Positions 31,449 through 43,800 of a stretch of DNA of 64,000 nt are shown in pieces. A program made the translations under genes and the position numbers. Each line of letters opens with the position of its first letter. Positions within the stretch are counted from its first letter, which is position 1. The stretch covers positions 2,334,891-2,398,890 of the forward strand of contig JAJEKB010021308.1 in the NCBI GenBank assembly GCA_022393335.1, given 5' to 3'. Source of the DNA: Macrotrachela quadricornifera. Lineage: Eukaryota; Rotifera; Eurotatoria; Philodinida; Philodinidae. Under the pieces are notes generated by a model. It saw only the letters and a program-made list of their open reading frames with translations. It was not told where the DNA came from and searched no databases.

Positions 31449-33554
31449 TTAAATTGCATTAAAAATATCTTGCAAATGAGTTTTTAATACAGTATCATTA
31501 TTCATGGTTGCCATTTGGATTGACTTGTGTAGTGTTTCAATTGCATAATCCTTGATCTTCTGGACATTGCTGATCTTATGTATGTAATCCACAGATGTAT
31601 AAATTGGTAACCCGAGTGCAGCTCTTAATGCTTTGTTTTGCATGATCTGCAAACGGTTCCATACTTTTGTATCAGCTGTCAGTAGAACAGGATAACCATA
31701 AATAATGATTGTACGGACAATTGATTTGAAGATGTTTATCATCGTCTTCATATTGGGTTCATATGCCGTTCTCGACAGATATCGGAGAAGACTGATCCGT
31801 GGACCAATCTTGCTTTCGATATGATCGAGATGTCTTCGCCATTTAAGTTGTTTGTCCATAATCACACCCAAGTATCTTGTATGATCGAGTGGTTTGATGG
31901 TAGTGTTGCTAACTGTTACCTCCACTGGATTCTTGTACTTCTTCCTTGGGTGTATACTGAAATGGACCAGTTCGGTTTTTGTTGGTTGGAGTTGGAGCTT
32001 CCATGACTGGCACCAACTTTCGAATTCATCTATGGATTGTTGCAATCTGGAAGATAGAGTTTTGATGGAATTTCCAGATGTCCATAGGGCGGTATCATCG
32101 GCGAATAACCCGTGTTCCGTATGAGTCGGTATTCCATTCATCGAATCTGCCGTGAGTATGATGTATAGTAGTGGTGATAACGGAGATCCTTGTGGAGTAC
32201 CGCTCATAAGATTGAATGGACGTGATAATACATTTTCAATTTCAATTGCCGCAGTTCTGTTGTGTAAGAATGAGATCAAATATTGGACAATGTAACGAGG
32301 AAGACGTAGATCATTAAGTTTGTAAATTAGACCATCATGCCATACCGAGTCAAAAGCCGCTTTAATATCAAATAGTACGACAGCCGAGTGGAGCTTTCGA
32401 CGATCACACCTAAGCTTACCATCGGCATATCGTTCTAATCTTACTATATTGTAGATAGTGCTTTTGCCTGGTCTAAAGCCTGCCTGATGTTGTGGTAAGA
32501 TGTTTCGTCGATTAAGTTCAATCATTAGACGTTGCTTGATTATTTTCTCCAGTAGTTTGCCGAGGCAACTAAGGAGACTAATCGGCCGATAACTTGACGG
32601 ATGTTGCTTGTCTTTTTTCGGCTTTAATAGAAGAATAATGTTTGCCTGTTTCCACCGTTCTGGAATATAACCCTTCTTCAGAATCAGATTGTACAGATTG
32701 GTTAGATGCTGGACAAGTAATTCTGAGTAATTCTTGAGACACCTGTTGTGAATATTGTCTGGACCAGTGGAGCTGTTTCGAAGCTGCTTAAGATGAGATT
32801 TAACTTCTTTAACAGTGATTGGCTTCCATCTGGTTTTATTCGAATTGGCTATATATCCATTTTTAATGATGCTTGCTTGACGAGTTACTTGGTCATGAAA
32901 TGGCAATGTATCAGTAGATTGAGAGTAGACTTCATTTTGGAAATAATCTGCAAATAGGTCTGCCTTCTCTCTATCTGATGTTGCTGTGATGTTGTTGTAT
33001 TTCATGACGTTTGCATAGGTTTGCTTAATCCGTTTGTTGTGGAATTTGCGTACCGTTCGCCAAACAGCATCTGAATACATTTTCTTCTGACATAATGAAG
33101 ACATTAACTCGTTAAAGTTGTGTCTTCTATCATTTCTAAGTGAGTTTGTTAGTAAGATCTTGGAGTTATAATAATGATGTTTGTCCATATAATCTCCAGT
33201 CTTCTTCCATCTTCTATAAGCTTGATGTTTTAATTTTATCAAGTTTTTCGATGCTTCACTTGGTGAATATGATGTACTCTTTTGTTTAACTGGTGGAATG
33301 GCTTCTTTCGTTGCTACCAATATGGAGTTGGTAATAAACGACGTATATTCTTCTATATCTAATGATGAATCTAATCGACGATTACTGTCCCACAATATCA
33401 GTTGTTGGTCTAATTTACTTCTGAATAATAACCATTTTGCTGCTTTAAAATTGAATGAGAGTCTTGGAGACGGTGGTATAACTCCAATTAAAAACACATA
33501 ATACTCTATCACTAACCAATAGAAGATAGTCGTCAATTGGAGTGATAAGTTCAC
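31449..33554 (-). mobile_element. LINE reverse transcriptase ORF (Jockey/I-like), 5' truncated but open
   Basis: An open frame of 701 codons. Linker residues from about 30 (SPRLSFNFKAAKWLLF) lead into a reverse transcriptase: STGPDNIHNRCLKNYSE, SSYRPISLLSCLGKLLEKI, AGFRPGKSTIYNIVRL, VLFDIKAAFDSVWHDGL, LMSGTPQGSPLSPLLYII, catalytic FADDTALW (codons near 32089-32107), then RYLGVIMDKQLKWRRHL and a C-terminal thumb. The apurinic endonuclease half is absent: upstream of 33554 only a possible scrap of its last strands can be guessed in another frame. The first ~28 residues probably do not belong to the element. The RT looks intact, but the copy cannot move alone without its endonuclease. No poly-A or target duplication was found. 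Confidence 0.92.
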
Positions 33555-34371
33555 AGTGTCTCTGCACGCTCATATTTTCTATGAACGGTTTGTTAAAAAA
33601 TCTTCTGAAAAATTATATCGAACGATACTAAATACCTCTAGATTCATATATTAGTGACATTAAGTAGTAAAATAATGAACTGGTAGTATAATCTAAAACA
33701 ACTTTTTCCTCTTAAAACTCATTTTCTCCGCTGAATATTTGGAAGATCGAACCGTCATTCAAGTAAAAGAAAAAGGGATTGACTGATTTTTGTGTAAGAC
33801 AGTAGTAGTCATGTTTTCTTTCTGTCACTGAATTAAAAAGAAATATTTATTATTCATGAAAGAAGAGTATTCAAGATGCCATTGAAGTGTTTGCTTCATA
33901 TTTTAACATCATCTTTTTCGTAGATGAAATCCAACCTATAAATTATTCACAGTGGAGAGAACACAAAAAACTTCGATGCAGAATTACTACCTTAGTAATT
34001 TTGTTCTGTACATAATGCTGACGAAGTTTATGTTTTTATTGATTCTTATCAATATAATCAGTATTATTAATCGTACAGAAAAAAATGATACTTTTATGCG
34101 CAATTGATGTCCATGTTTGAGAATGTCGACAAATTCTACGCGCACAAATGCTTACTTAAATAATATTTAAATGCATTGAGATGAAAAAGAGAAGAAAGCT
34201 GTTTGTATAATTTTTCACTGGATTCAAAATGTGAAATACGATATACCTATTTTTACTAATTACTTTAAAGCCATGGTTGATGCGTAATCGGATATACTCG
34301 GCCTTTGTTTCTTACTTTGCAGCATCGAACTTCAACAAGAAAATACTCAAAAGATATTTTAACTAGACTTC
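33555..34371. other. AT-rich intergenic, nothing recognised
   Basis: No motif-bearing ORF and no clear repeat were seen between the LINE and the hAT MITE. Confidence 0.45.
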
Positions 34372-34379
34372 GTTTATAC

Positions 34380-34897
34380 CAGAGACTGACGGTATTGCAA
34401 AAATTTAGTACTGTCTCGTACCGTGTAGCTTTTTGATCTGCATCATACCGTACCTTTACCTTCTGAGATTCACGGTACACTGTCTCACGAAATACCATCT
34501 CGTTAGAACAGGTTTTTAGCAGTAATCACGATCCAGAAATTGACAATTCAAGGAAATTTCTAGAATTCCTTGAATTGCAAGGCATTCTTGATAGTGAGGC
34601 TAAAGGCTTCTTTCTCTTAATAGATATAGTGGGATTCAAAGAATTCTAGAAAATTAAACAATTTAAGAAAATTTCTAGAATTTATTGAATTGCCAATTTC
34701 TGGATCGTGGTTATATCTCATGTCACTAGAAATCATTTTCAGAAGATTATTCTTCTTATGACGACACGGGAAAGCGGTATACCCATCCAATACCACGTAC
34801 CGTACCGTATCGCCCTACTTCTTTGTTTTTCCATACCATACCGTTTCGTGCCGAGACGAGACAGTACGGTATGGATACCGCATACTGTCAGTCTCTG
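34380..34897. mobile_element. hAT-type non-autonomous element with nested MITE
   Basis: Ends CAGAGACTGACGGTAT and, from the right, CAGAGACTGACAGTAT, flanked by perfect 8-bp target duplications GTTTATAC (34372-34379 and 34898-34905). The arms carry CCGTACCGT/ACGGTATGG words. The body is interrupted at 34525-34711 by another MITE. No transposase. Confidence 0.92.
34525..34711. mobile_element. TA-inserting MITE nested in the hAT element, 187 bp
   Basis: Ends ATCACGATCCAGAAATTG and ACCACGATCCAGAAATTG (from the right) are flanked by TA at 34523-34524 and 34712-34713. AATTTCTAGAATT palindromes follow next to each end. It is younger than the hAT element it interrupts. Confidence 0.9.
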
Positions 34898-34905
34898 GTT
34901 TATAC

Positions 34906-37243
34906 ACGACCTCTGATAGTCCTTGACGCATTTTATAACATGTGACAGGTTCTGAACTGCGTTTCTTATGGTGTATAATAGCCTCAAAAGGCCGTCTATC
35001 TCTATCTGTGACGGCTTATAATATTCTGTCGATCACAGTTTGTGATGCTACCTTGGCCTGTCGGCCATGTCTCTTAAGGAGGGGGTAGTGGGACAAAATG
35101 TCTACTCCTAAACTTCAATATTATCTTTCAGATCGTGTTTCACAAAAAACTATTATCCAACTAGAGTAATGATGGGCGCTAATGTACACTTAATCTACAT
35201 AAAAGGAACGTATTATCTCAATAAGCAATAATAGATGCAGACTTTTCAAAATGTCCCAAAACTTTAGTAAATGGTGTAAATACAGCAGTGGAACAAACTA
35301 CTGACTTATAGATCTACCTTTTCGAATATGGAAAAGATCATTCATACGATTCAATTAGAATTTATTATTACTATTTTTATAGAGCTTTCAAAGCGTATCT
35401 TTTAAAAAAATCTAGGTTTTATCATTTATCTATGTCAAGATATATGAAAAATAAAAAATGTCGCAAAACTTTTGGGACGTCTGATATATCCGATGATGAA
35501 CTTTCGTGAAAGATCTTTGTTTCTTTGTAGAAATGTCTCTGATTTCCAGAAAACAAAAGTACTTTTAGACAGAAGATGTAAATGTTATGAATGACTTCTT
35601 ATACAATACTTTGCTCAAAAAAAAAGCCCGATAATTATTCATTAACGAGTCTTATCTGCAGATTTAAAAAACCAAGATGAACAATATAATTGAAGATTAT
35701 TGATGTTAACTAATAAGGAATTCAATCGAATAGTATGTTAACAGAGAACATCCCCAACTGTCAGACTCTGTTTGAAGTCATATTTTGGCTATGAGTAGGA
35801 TTTGATGAGATTAAGCCGAAACGCATCGGCGAAATTAAACTCTGCATTCATTTAATTCTTTTATACTTAAGGACATAAGTTCTCTACTGAATTATTTCAC
35901 AAAGGGTCGATTATCGAAAAGCAAAAGTTGTGATTAGCAGATTAGACTTATCTCTTCGTCAAAGGATAGGGTCAGTTTGTTTTCGATTAAAACCCTCACT
36001 CTCAAAAATCTACAAACTGCAGAGGGCTGAGATGAATAATGTAACTTCTAGACTAGCCTGTAATATAAGCTTGTTACCATTTCTATGCAAAAAGTTCGCT
36101 TTTTTCAGTTTTTCTTTTTCTAACAAAAATAAAATTTTTTACGGGCGTTATAAAACTAAATAAAAGCGCTTAAAAAATCAATATTAGAAAAGTTAATAAT
36201 GTATGAATCAATGCGTCTTCATCTTTTCCTTTCAACAGTGAAAAGCACACTTTTCCATCTAATTTTTTGTCAAAACTTAACCAAAAAATACTCACTAGTA
36301 TTCATAGACCCATGACACATACGAACAGGATAGATTCTATCAAAGTTTTATCAGTATTACATTACGTAAAGTATGGTCAAATAGCATAGAAATCGAGAGC
36401 ATTTTTCCTCTCTCAAACTGTACAGGAAGAAAATTTTTTAGAGTCTATTTTAAGCTTTGTATGAAAATGCACGATCATTCCTGCGATTTCCACAATGATC
36501 AGATCCAGTCTGTGCCGTAAATGATGTGTCCACATCAGATATTCATTGCTTTACACATACCAACGTCTAATAAATGACGAGGAAGTTTGTTTTAGTTTTC
36601 TTCTCGTCTATTGTAAATAATAAATTGTATACATGAAAATAAAACTTCTATTTGATTTTGTTATCGAGATTGATTTACATAAAAAAAGAATTCTGTAAAA
36701 CAATATTTACTATTCATGTCGTTATTGCCGATATTTCACTAAATAAAAAAAAACAAAAAAAGTGTTCGTGTGAATAATACTTGCAACTTGTTTGATGTTG
36801 TAATTCTAAGAGTTGGACTTTGGGATTATACTGTCGTTTCTCTGTTTGAACAAATTTTTTTCTCTAATAAGAAAAAAGATTTTCAGTGATGTTCACAGTA
36901 AATAAAGTTAAAAGATTCTTTTTTCTTTTCTAATGATCACTTTCATCATTTTTGAATGTTTGCGTATGTTATGCATATTCATTCAAATGAAACTAAATCG
37001 ATTGAAAAAAAGGCACTCAGAACTTTTTTTACTGCCGTAGTTCGTTAATAGTGTTGATCGAGAGTTTCGAAATGATTGATTCGAAAGAAATCGAATCTTT
37101 GACGATTATTTTTATTGTATTTAGTTTGTTATGATACATATTAATATATTTTTAGATAAAATATCTTTATTTATTTATAATTTAACTCATTATATCCATG
37201 TTAAAACTGAGTATGTGATCAGAAACAATAGTGCATTCCTTTA
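34906..37243. other. Long AT-rich intergenic stretch, nothing recognised
   Basis: 2.3 kb with only short meaningless ORFs (35930-36163 for example). No clear repeat arms. Confidence 0.5.
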
Positions 37244-38444
37244 ATGGGAAATATGAAGCAGAGTAATGGCAAAGTTTCTTATCAGATATCTAGACAACAC
37301 ATGACAATAGTGATAAACAATCTGTTCCGCATATATCAATCGCGACCATTACCCTTCTACAAAGTAGCAGTAAAAGATAAAGTGCATTCAATACATCAAG
37401 AAATTGCAGATGAATTAAGTCAATATCACACCCTCAAAAAAATCGGCAGGTTTTGATTTGATATTGAATATTATGATTAAAAAAATTCGTCTGGGCTATA
37501 TTAATTACTTGGCAAAATGTTTTAATGTATGGTTGAACGAAGGTAAATATCGTGATGCATGGAAACTAGCAAAGATAGTAACCTCAAAATAAACTGAAAT
37601 CAGGTATTCCGAAGTGTGATCAAATACGTCCAATCTTTTTGTTAGCAGTATACTCAAATTTGTGATAAAGTATATGCATATTCACAAAAATGGAAACAAC
37701 CAATTAATATCTCGATAACAGTCGCGCAGTTGTTTCACACATAAGTGAAAAGACCAATAGGAAATAAAACAATGAATGGAGAAAAAATTGAATTACTTAA
37801 GGAATTTAAGTATTTGGGATTCACTTGGACTGATAAAACTATCGTTAAGACCCACTGTCAAAAAATGCATTGGAAATATTCAGAGATCTCTAGGTAAATT
37901 AAAGTGGTTAAAAGCCAGACGATATATATCGTCTAAAGTGCTTCATCAATGCCTTTTTGCATTTCTCTTTCCACACTTTCCATAGTTGTTCCCTTTTTAT
38001 CCTCTGCTCCCAGAAACACAGCAACAAAAATTTCATGTAGATCTTCAAATGGTGTTTCGTTGTCCCTTCGTGATCGCAGATAATCTTTATAATATTATAT
38101 CAGAATATCCTTTAGAGTTCTATGTTAAAAAATATATTCAAAGAAGATTGAGGACAATGCATTTGACGAATCTTGAATCCTCACTTTTTTCATGATGATA
38201 TCTTCGTTTAGGATGAATTCTACAAAAGAAAAAATGATCATCTTGTCATTTTTTTTTTGTTACCTTCGTATATATCTCTTAATATCCTCGCAAGCGTGAT
38301 CTCATATTCTTTACAACTATATTGACAGTAAACTGTCAAACGCTTTGCACTAATGATATTGCTTTTAGCTTAAAGTTCTCAATTTTCTTCTTTCATTATC
38401 ATGTAAACACTCCCGAGTGTCACATTTCGTAGCACAATAAAAAA
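37244..38444 (+). pseudogene. LINE remnant (copy 1) with 3' UTR
   Basis: Several frames together give RT-linker and palm fragments: HMTIVINNLFRIYQSRPLPF, YLAKCFNVWLNEGKYRDAWK, then after a deletion KELLKEFKYLGFTW-like text (KIELLKEFKYLGFTWTDK) and LSLRPTVKKCIGNIQRSLGK, PHFP stop, LFPFYPLLPETQQQKFH, and YVKKYIQRRLRTMHLTNLES. Many stops and at least three frame changes. The 3' UTR-like tail ends with an ATAAAAAA run at 38444 and matches the tail of copy 2 at 50190-50762. Confidence 0.82.
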
Positions 38445-38800
38445 GGAAGTCGTCCAACAAAGCTGTAGACTAAGATATATTTCCATGTCACTTCAATATA
38501 TTGATTTTTAATTCCAAACATTTCAATAGAATTTCTCATATTTTCTTGTGAACTAATATCGGATTTTATTTAAAAATATCATCCATCAGTTTTTGAATAA
38601 CTCTTCATCATTGATAGCCATCGAGTTCAGGTTTTAGTGGGGAGTGTCTATCTATATGAGATTCATTATTATACAAGTAGTTTCAAACCTTTTCACAAGC
38701 ATCATTACCTCGATAACATAAGATCATCTATTTATCAGCGTTTTAATAAGAAATAGTTTTAAACAAAGTTTGTGTACTAAACGGAAATTATCTTTGTATT

Positions 38801-39706
38801 TTACTGTAGTTTTGCCACAAGTTTCCTTTCTCTTTTAACGATAAGATACGCGACAATACCGGTAAATATCACAGTTAACATTTCCAAACCACTACTTGAT
38901 AAACCTATATTATGTGCTGCAATCATAAATATCCAAAAATTAGAATTTCCATGTAAAAATACAGACCATTTGATTATATCAAAAAATGATAAGGATTGTT
39001 TAAATATATCTCTACGAATGATTCTTAAACCCGTTAAATAACCATATAAACAATGACCAGGAGTACCAATAACTATCCGTTGTATTGCTATAATAAATAA
39101 GTTCAATACCGTTGAATCAGAACTCCATCCTGTAGATAATTGATAAGCTAAATTCTCCATAGTAGAGAAACCTAACGACACAGTTATAGCATAGATTTGA
39201 TAATCAACTATCATTTGATAATTTATACCTATCTTCCTTTTAACTTGATCAATCATTATATACTTTAACGTTTCTTCTACTACACCTCCAATAAGAAATG
39301 ATAATAAAAATATGAAGAAATAATAACCGAAGTTTTTATCTACTTGAAGATTTTTAATGTCTTTGTAGGATTTAAAATTAGGACTTTGAACTTGTTCAAT
39401 TAATTCAAAGAAATTTTTTGAACCAAAACAAATCATTCCAATAATAATGGCTATGACATATTGAATTATCATAACTATTATCATACCTAAAGAATTCGAT
39501 AATACATATAGGTTTGATATTAATTCAAAGTTTACATCATGATAATTCTTTTTCCAATAATAATAAATTAAAACAATTGGAATATAAAATAGTGGCATAA
39601 ATAGAAAAGCTTTCCAATTAAAAATTAATGTAATTAATAAGAATATAACGTTTAAAATAATATAAAGTTTTAATAAAGCAGGTAACGTAGACCATTGCGA
39701 ATACAT
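38801..39706 (-). CDS. PrsW-like intramembrane metalloprotease (M82-type)
   Basis: 301 residues, single exon, about eight hydrophobic segments (for example 14-48, 66-92, 128-142, 170-190, 200-222, 248-268, 275-290). PrsW signatures: E144-E145-T-L-K148 (EExxK), F180-x3-E184 in FSTMENLAY, and histidines H218 (TPGHCLYGYLTG) and H252 (FLHGNSNFW). The last motif is usually HxxxD; here N256 takes the aspartate place. In bacteria PrsW cuts membrane anti-sigma factors; the role in an animal is unknown. The start ATG at 39706 is well placed before the first membrane segment. Its neighbours are not functionally linked. Confidence 0.85.
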   Translation of the reverse strand: MYSQWSTLPALLKLYIILNVIFLLITLIFNWKAFLFMPLFYIPIVLIYYYWKKNYHDVNFELISNLYVLSNSLGMIIVMIIQYVIAIIIGMICFGSKNFFELIEQVQSPNFKSYKDIKNLQVDKNFGYYFFIFLLSFLIGGVVEETLKYIMIDQVKRKIGINYQMIVDYQIYAITVSLGFSTMENLAYQLSTGWSSDSTVLNLFIIAIQRIVIGTPGHCLYGYLTGLRIIRRDIFKQSLSFFDIIKWSVFLHGNSNFWIFMIAAHNIGLSSSGLEMLTVIFTGIVAYLIVKRERKLVAKLQ

Positions 39707-40278
39707 AACGTCGATTTATGAATAAAAAAGAAATAAAACATGTGATGTTGACTACATGGCAATAATTAACACAGTAACGAAAAAACGAAAAGAAATTTAT
39801 CCGTTCTTCTCGACAGTCATGTTTATTCTTTTACTCCATCATACGAAACGCACTCTTACATAAATAAGAAAACAAAGTGAATGAGGTGAAGGATACAATT
39901 ATGTACATATATCCAATAAATACCCATGTGAACATTTTTTAAGTAAAAAACTAATCATCCTATTCTCACAGATTCGGCTTGTGTCACTATCATCTTCACA
40001 TACTCAGGTTGAACGATCCGTATCGTTCGATCTGGGTAGTGATTATGCCTTCTTAGTTCTATTTTATTTGACAAATATCTTTGTATTCCTATTTATCATA
40101 TTCTCAATCACTTATTATCTATGACCTGTCGCTAACGCTGTGGTAAAAAAAGGATTCCATGTTCGTAGAAGTCCTGAGATTTTTAGCCAAAATAGTTGAG
40201 CAGATCAATTTTTAGGTCATTCTCATCGTCGAGTTATTTTTCACGTAAATAATTCAATAAAGAATCAACTCGGTCCGA
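39707..40278. other. Intergenic, nothing recognised
   Basis: Upstream of the PrsW-like gene. No clear promoter motif was assigned. Confidence 0.4.
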
Positions 40279-40615
40279 TTATTGACAATAGATATTAGCA
40301 GTGATGGTGCAAATAGCTGGAAGGAGTACTACATCTGTTTCTCCCAGTTTCAGTCACTATCGTTTGAGCGAATGATTAACATATAATACCTACTTCTCAT
40401 CCTCAGTAATAAGATTGAAAGACCACTAGTGGTTGCGATGAGATGTCATTAATTCTATATAAGCATCAATCTTATGTTGAAGCTGATCTGGTAACAACTG
40501 AGGCGATATCCAAACACCATATATCCACGTTTTGCCGAATTGGCATATAAGGTAAATCATTGAGTTCGAATTTGCTGTTTTTGAACTGCGCTGTACGAAC
40601 GGACACTGCATATGT
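40279..40615 (-). pseudogene. Mariner transposase fragment
   Basis: The minus frame ends FGKTWIYGVWISPQLLPDQL, QHKIDAYIELMTSHRNH, stop, WSFNLITEDEK, stop, VLYVNHSLKR. These align with the linker and first catalytic block of mariner transposases and resemble the remnant at 5858-6334. No HTH or later catalytic residues remain. Confidence 0.75.
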
Positions 40616-40835
40616 TGCTCGTTGCTTTACAATCCAAACGAAATTCATGAAACAGAAGCACTCCTAGCTTTCGTCGAAAAAAAAACGCAAAAAAAAATTT
40701 TATTTAAAAAGTCTCGTTCAGAAAATTTATTAAAAATATCGAAAAAATAAATTAAGCAAAATGATAATTATGACATCTTAACCAATTTGTCTGTTCGAAG
40801 AGAGAACATTTTATATCCGATGATCTAAAAATAAT

Positions 40836-40841
40836 TTATTT
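40836..40841 (-). terminator. Polyadenylation signal of the NACHT gene
   Basis: TTTATT on the plus strand gives AATAAA on the minus strand, about 40 bases after the stop at 40881. Confidence 0.5.
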
Positions 40842-40880
40842 TACATGATTACTTTTTTTTTTGTTGTTGAAAAATAAATT

Positions 40881-43800
40881 TTACCTTGCCGGTAATGATT
40901 TTCTATCGAGAATTTTAATAATACATAAACGATTTTCAACTTGAAGTAATAAACGATCATTTAAAATTGCAATAAATGGATATAAATTTTGATTAATAAA
41001 TAAAGTGACAAGTTGTTCACCATTTGAAACTCGATACATTCGTAATAATCGATCAGAACAAATAATAAATAGATATTGTTCATTATCATATTGATTAATA
41101 TTACTTAAACAAAGTACTTCACATCGACCAGCATCATTATCTAATCGAGCTATTTCACGTGATTTTTCTTTCAAATTATATAAAATTATTGTTTTAGTAT
41201 CTGTAGATAGAAGAACAAGTTGATTATCTTTAATAAGTAAATGAGATGTATCTTCTAATTGTTGTAAATTTTCATTTTCTTTTTTCCAAATAAATATTTT
41301 ATTATCATAGGTATGAAAAATAAGATAATCATCAATTGAATACATATGAATAATTTGAGATGAATTTAATTGAATAGATGAAAAATTTGTTAAAGTTTGA
41401 TTAATTAGATTAAATTCTATTAAATTAGTTTGATTTTTTGATAAAATAAATAATCGATTATCTGAAGTAAGTGTACTTAAAAGACAATCAATAGAAAATT
41501 TAATAAGATTTTTTATTTGAAATAAATGTGTATCAATTTGAAATATTTGTTTTGTATGTGGACAAAATAGAATAAATAATGATTCAAGTGAATAAATTTC
41601 AATTTTTCGATGTTGAAATACATCTGTTTTCCATAATAATTTTTTTGTTTTTAATGAATAAATTAATAAAAGATTTTTTCGATTAACAATTAATATATAA
41701 CAGGAATTTTTAGTAAAATAATATTCTTTTATTGATTCAATTGATAAATGAAAATCAAGTTTATTATTATCATTTAATGTATAAAGTTTTAAATTCCTTC
41801 AAATAGAATTAGATTTAATTCATTTTCATATAATTTTACTTACTGATTATTGTCTATAGATGTTATAAATTTATCTAAATGTATACTTAATCGATGATGA
41901 ATTATTTCCGATGAAACGAGTTGTTTTGAAGCAACAAGACAAAATAACATTGTCGCATTATATTTATATATATTATTTTCATCAGAACAATACAATGTTA
42001 TACCATCGGGATGTTCTTTATTATATTATAACGAAAAAATAAAACATATCTTTTCATATTAATTTATTCATACCTGCTTCAAAAACACAATAGTCAATGT
42101 AAATATCAAGTTGAGTATGACTCAAATGATAAGAAACATGTTTTTGTTGTTTTTTGTCATAGAACCATTCATAAATATCAATAATACCTTTCTGTTTATT
42201 GATACAAGCTAGAAATAAAAGTAACAATTATCTACCTTTTATTCAACGCATTTTCAGAGAAATTAACCTGACTTCCTCTCTTGTGTTGACTTTTACGATG
42301 ATTTCGGTTAAGCGGAGAAGAGGATTCGAACAGGAGAACAACTTCCATTCTCATCCCAACACATCAGAAATTGTCATACTGACTTATGTCAAGCGTTTTT
42401 TGATATTGTATCAAGATCAATGAAAACTTCTTATTGACTCGTTGTTTTTAACTTAATATAACTATATTAATGAGCAGACGCAAAATGATCTTTCTTACTA
42501 AATCTAACTCACATTGACAGTCAATTGCACTTTACTTGACTGCACATTTATCACTGACGAACTCTTCTGACATCACTTATGTGCCAGAAAAAGCGAACTA
42601 TTTCAATAGAATGGTTCATATGAGAAATTGCGTCATATATTATAACTTGGTAATGGCTTAAAAAATTCCTAAATCTTGACTCGAATACAATCTTGATTTA
42701 GCATGGCAATAGTTTCTTTTGGAAAAAATGCTACAAAATACGTCTTATTTCACAAACAGCCTTTCGAAGCGTTTTATATAAGAAATATCGTGAAACTAGA
42801 GACCTACGGGTTCATGTTTTTTTGGGCCCGAGTCCGGTTCGGATCAAATATGTCTAGTCAATATAAGTTCTAACATAAACATCTCCATTGTAAGATTTGT
42901 TTAGATAAATCTTACCTAAAAGATTTCCTAATCCACCACTAAAAGCAACAGAACTATAATTATCATGAATTAAATCATATTGAATTGCATCATTCAATGG
43001 TATTAAAGTAAAAGGTTGAAAAATCTTCTCTTTGTATAATGGATTAAATATCATGATAGATGTATCTGTTAGCCATGCAATTGATTTACTATTGTGAAGA
43101 TAAATAACAGATATTGGTAAATAAATAAAATCAATATGATTATAAATTTCAATTGATTGATTTTCATCATAGATGATTAATGAAATATTTGAATTATCGA
43201 ATGAATAGTAAAATTCTACATATAAATCAAGAAGAATACAATGTTGAGAATTATTTATATGTCGATTAATATTTCGAATTAATTTAATTTGACCATTATC
43301 ATCAATTGAGAAATAAGATATAGTTTGACTTTGTTTTAAAATAACTTTAAGAATTGAATTTTTAATGATAAAATCTTCAATAGTATCATCATTAAAATCA
43401 TATTCTGATAATAAACAATCATTTGAACAATGCCATGTTTGTAAAACATGATTGGATGATGAGATAATAATAATTATATCCTTTTTTATAAATGAAATTA
43501 AATGATTACATGGAATTTGCATTGTTATTTCTTTTGTTGAATTATTCATTGATATCATTTCTGAATTCGATGTCAAACAACATAGATAATCATTATTATA
43601 TAAACACGATATTAACTTTTCTTCTCTTGTATTTTTCTTATATACAATATCGAATTGCTTCACTGTTGTTCTATGATAGTTGAAAAATCGATGTATTTTA
43701 CTATCATCAGTTACAACAAATAAAGAAAATGGTGAAATTTTTGAATAGATTATATTTCCTGATGAACATTTCATTAAATATTGTTGTCGTTGATCATCTG

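Noticed and set aside
31821..33501. Plus-strand ORFs inside the LINE
   Set aside because: They are antisense shadows of the reverse transcriptase frame.
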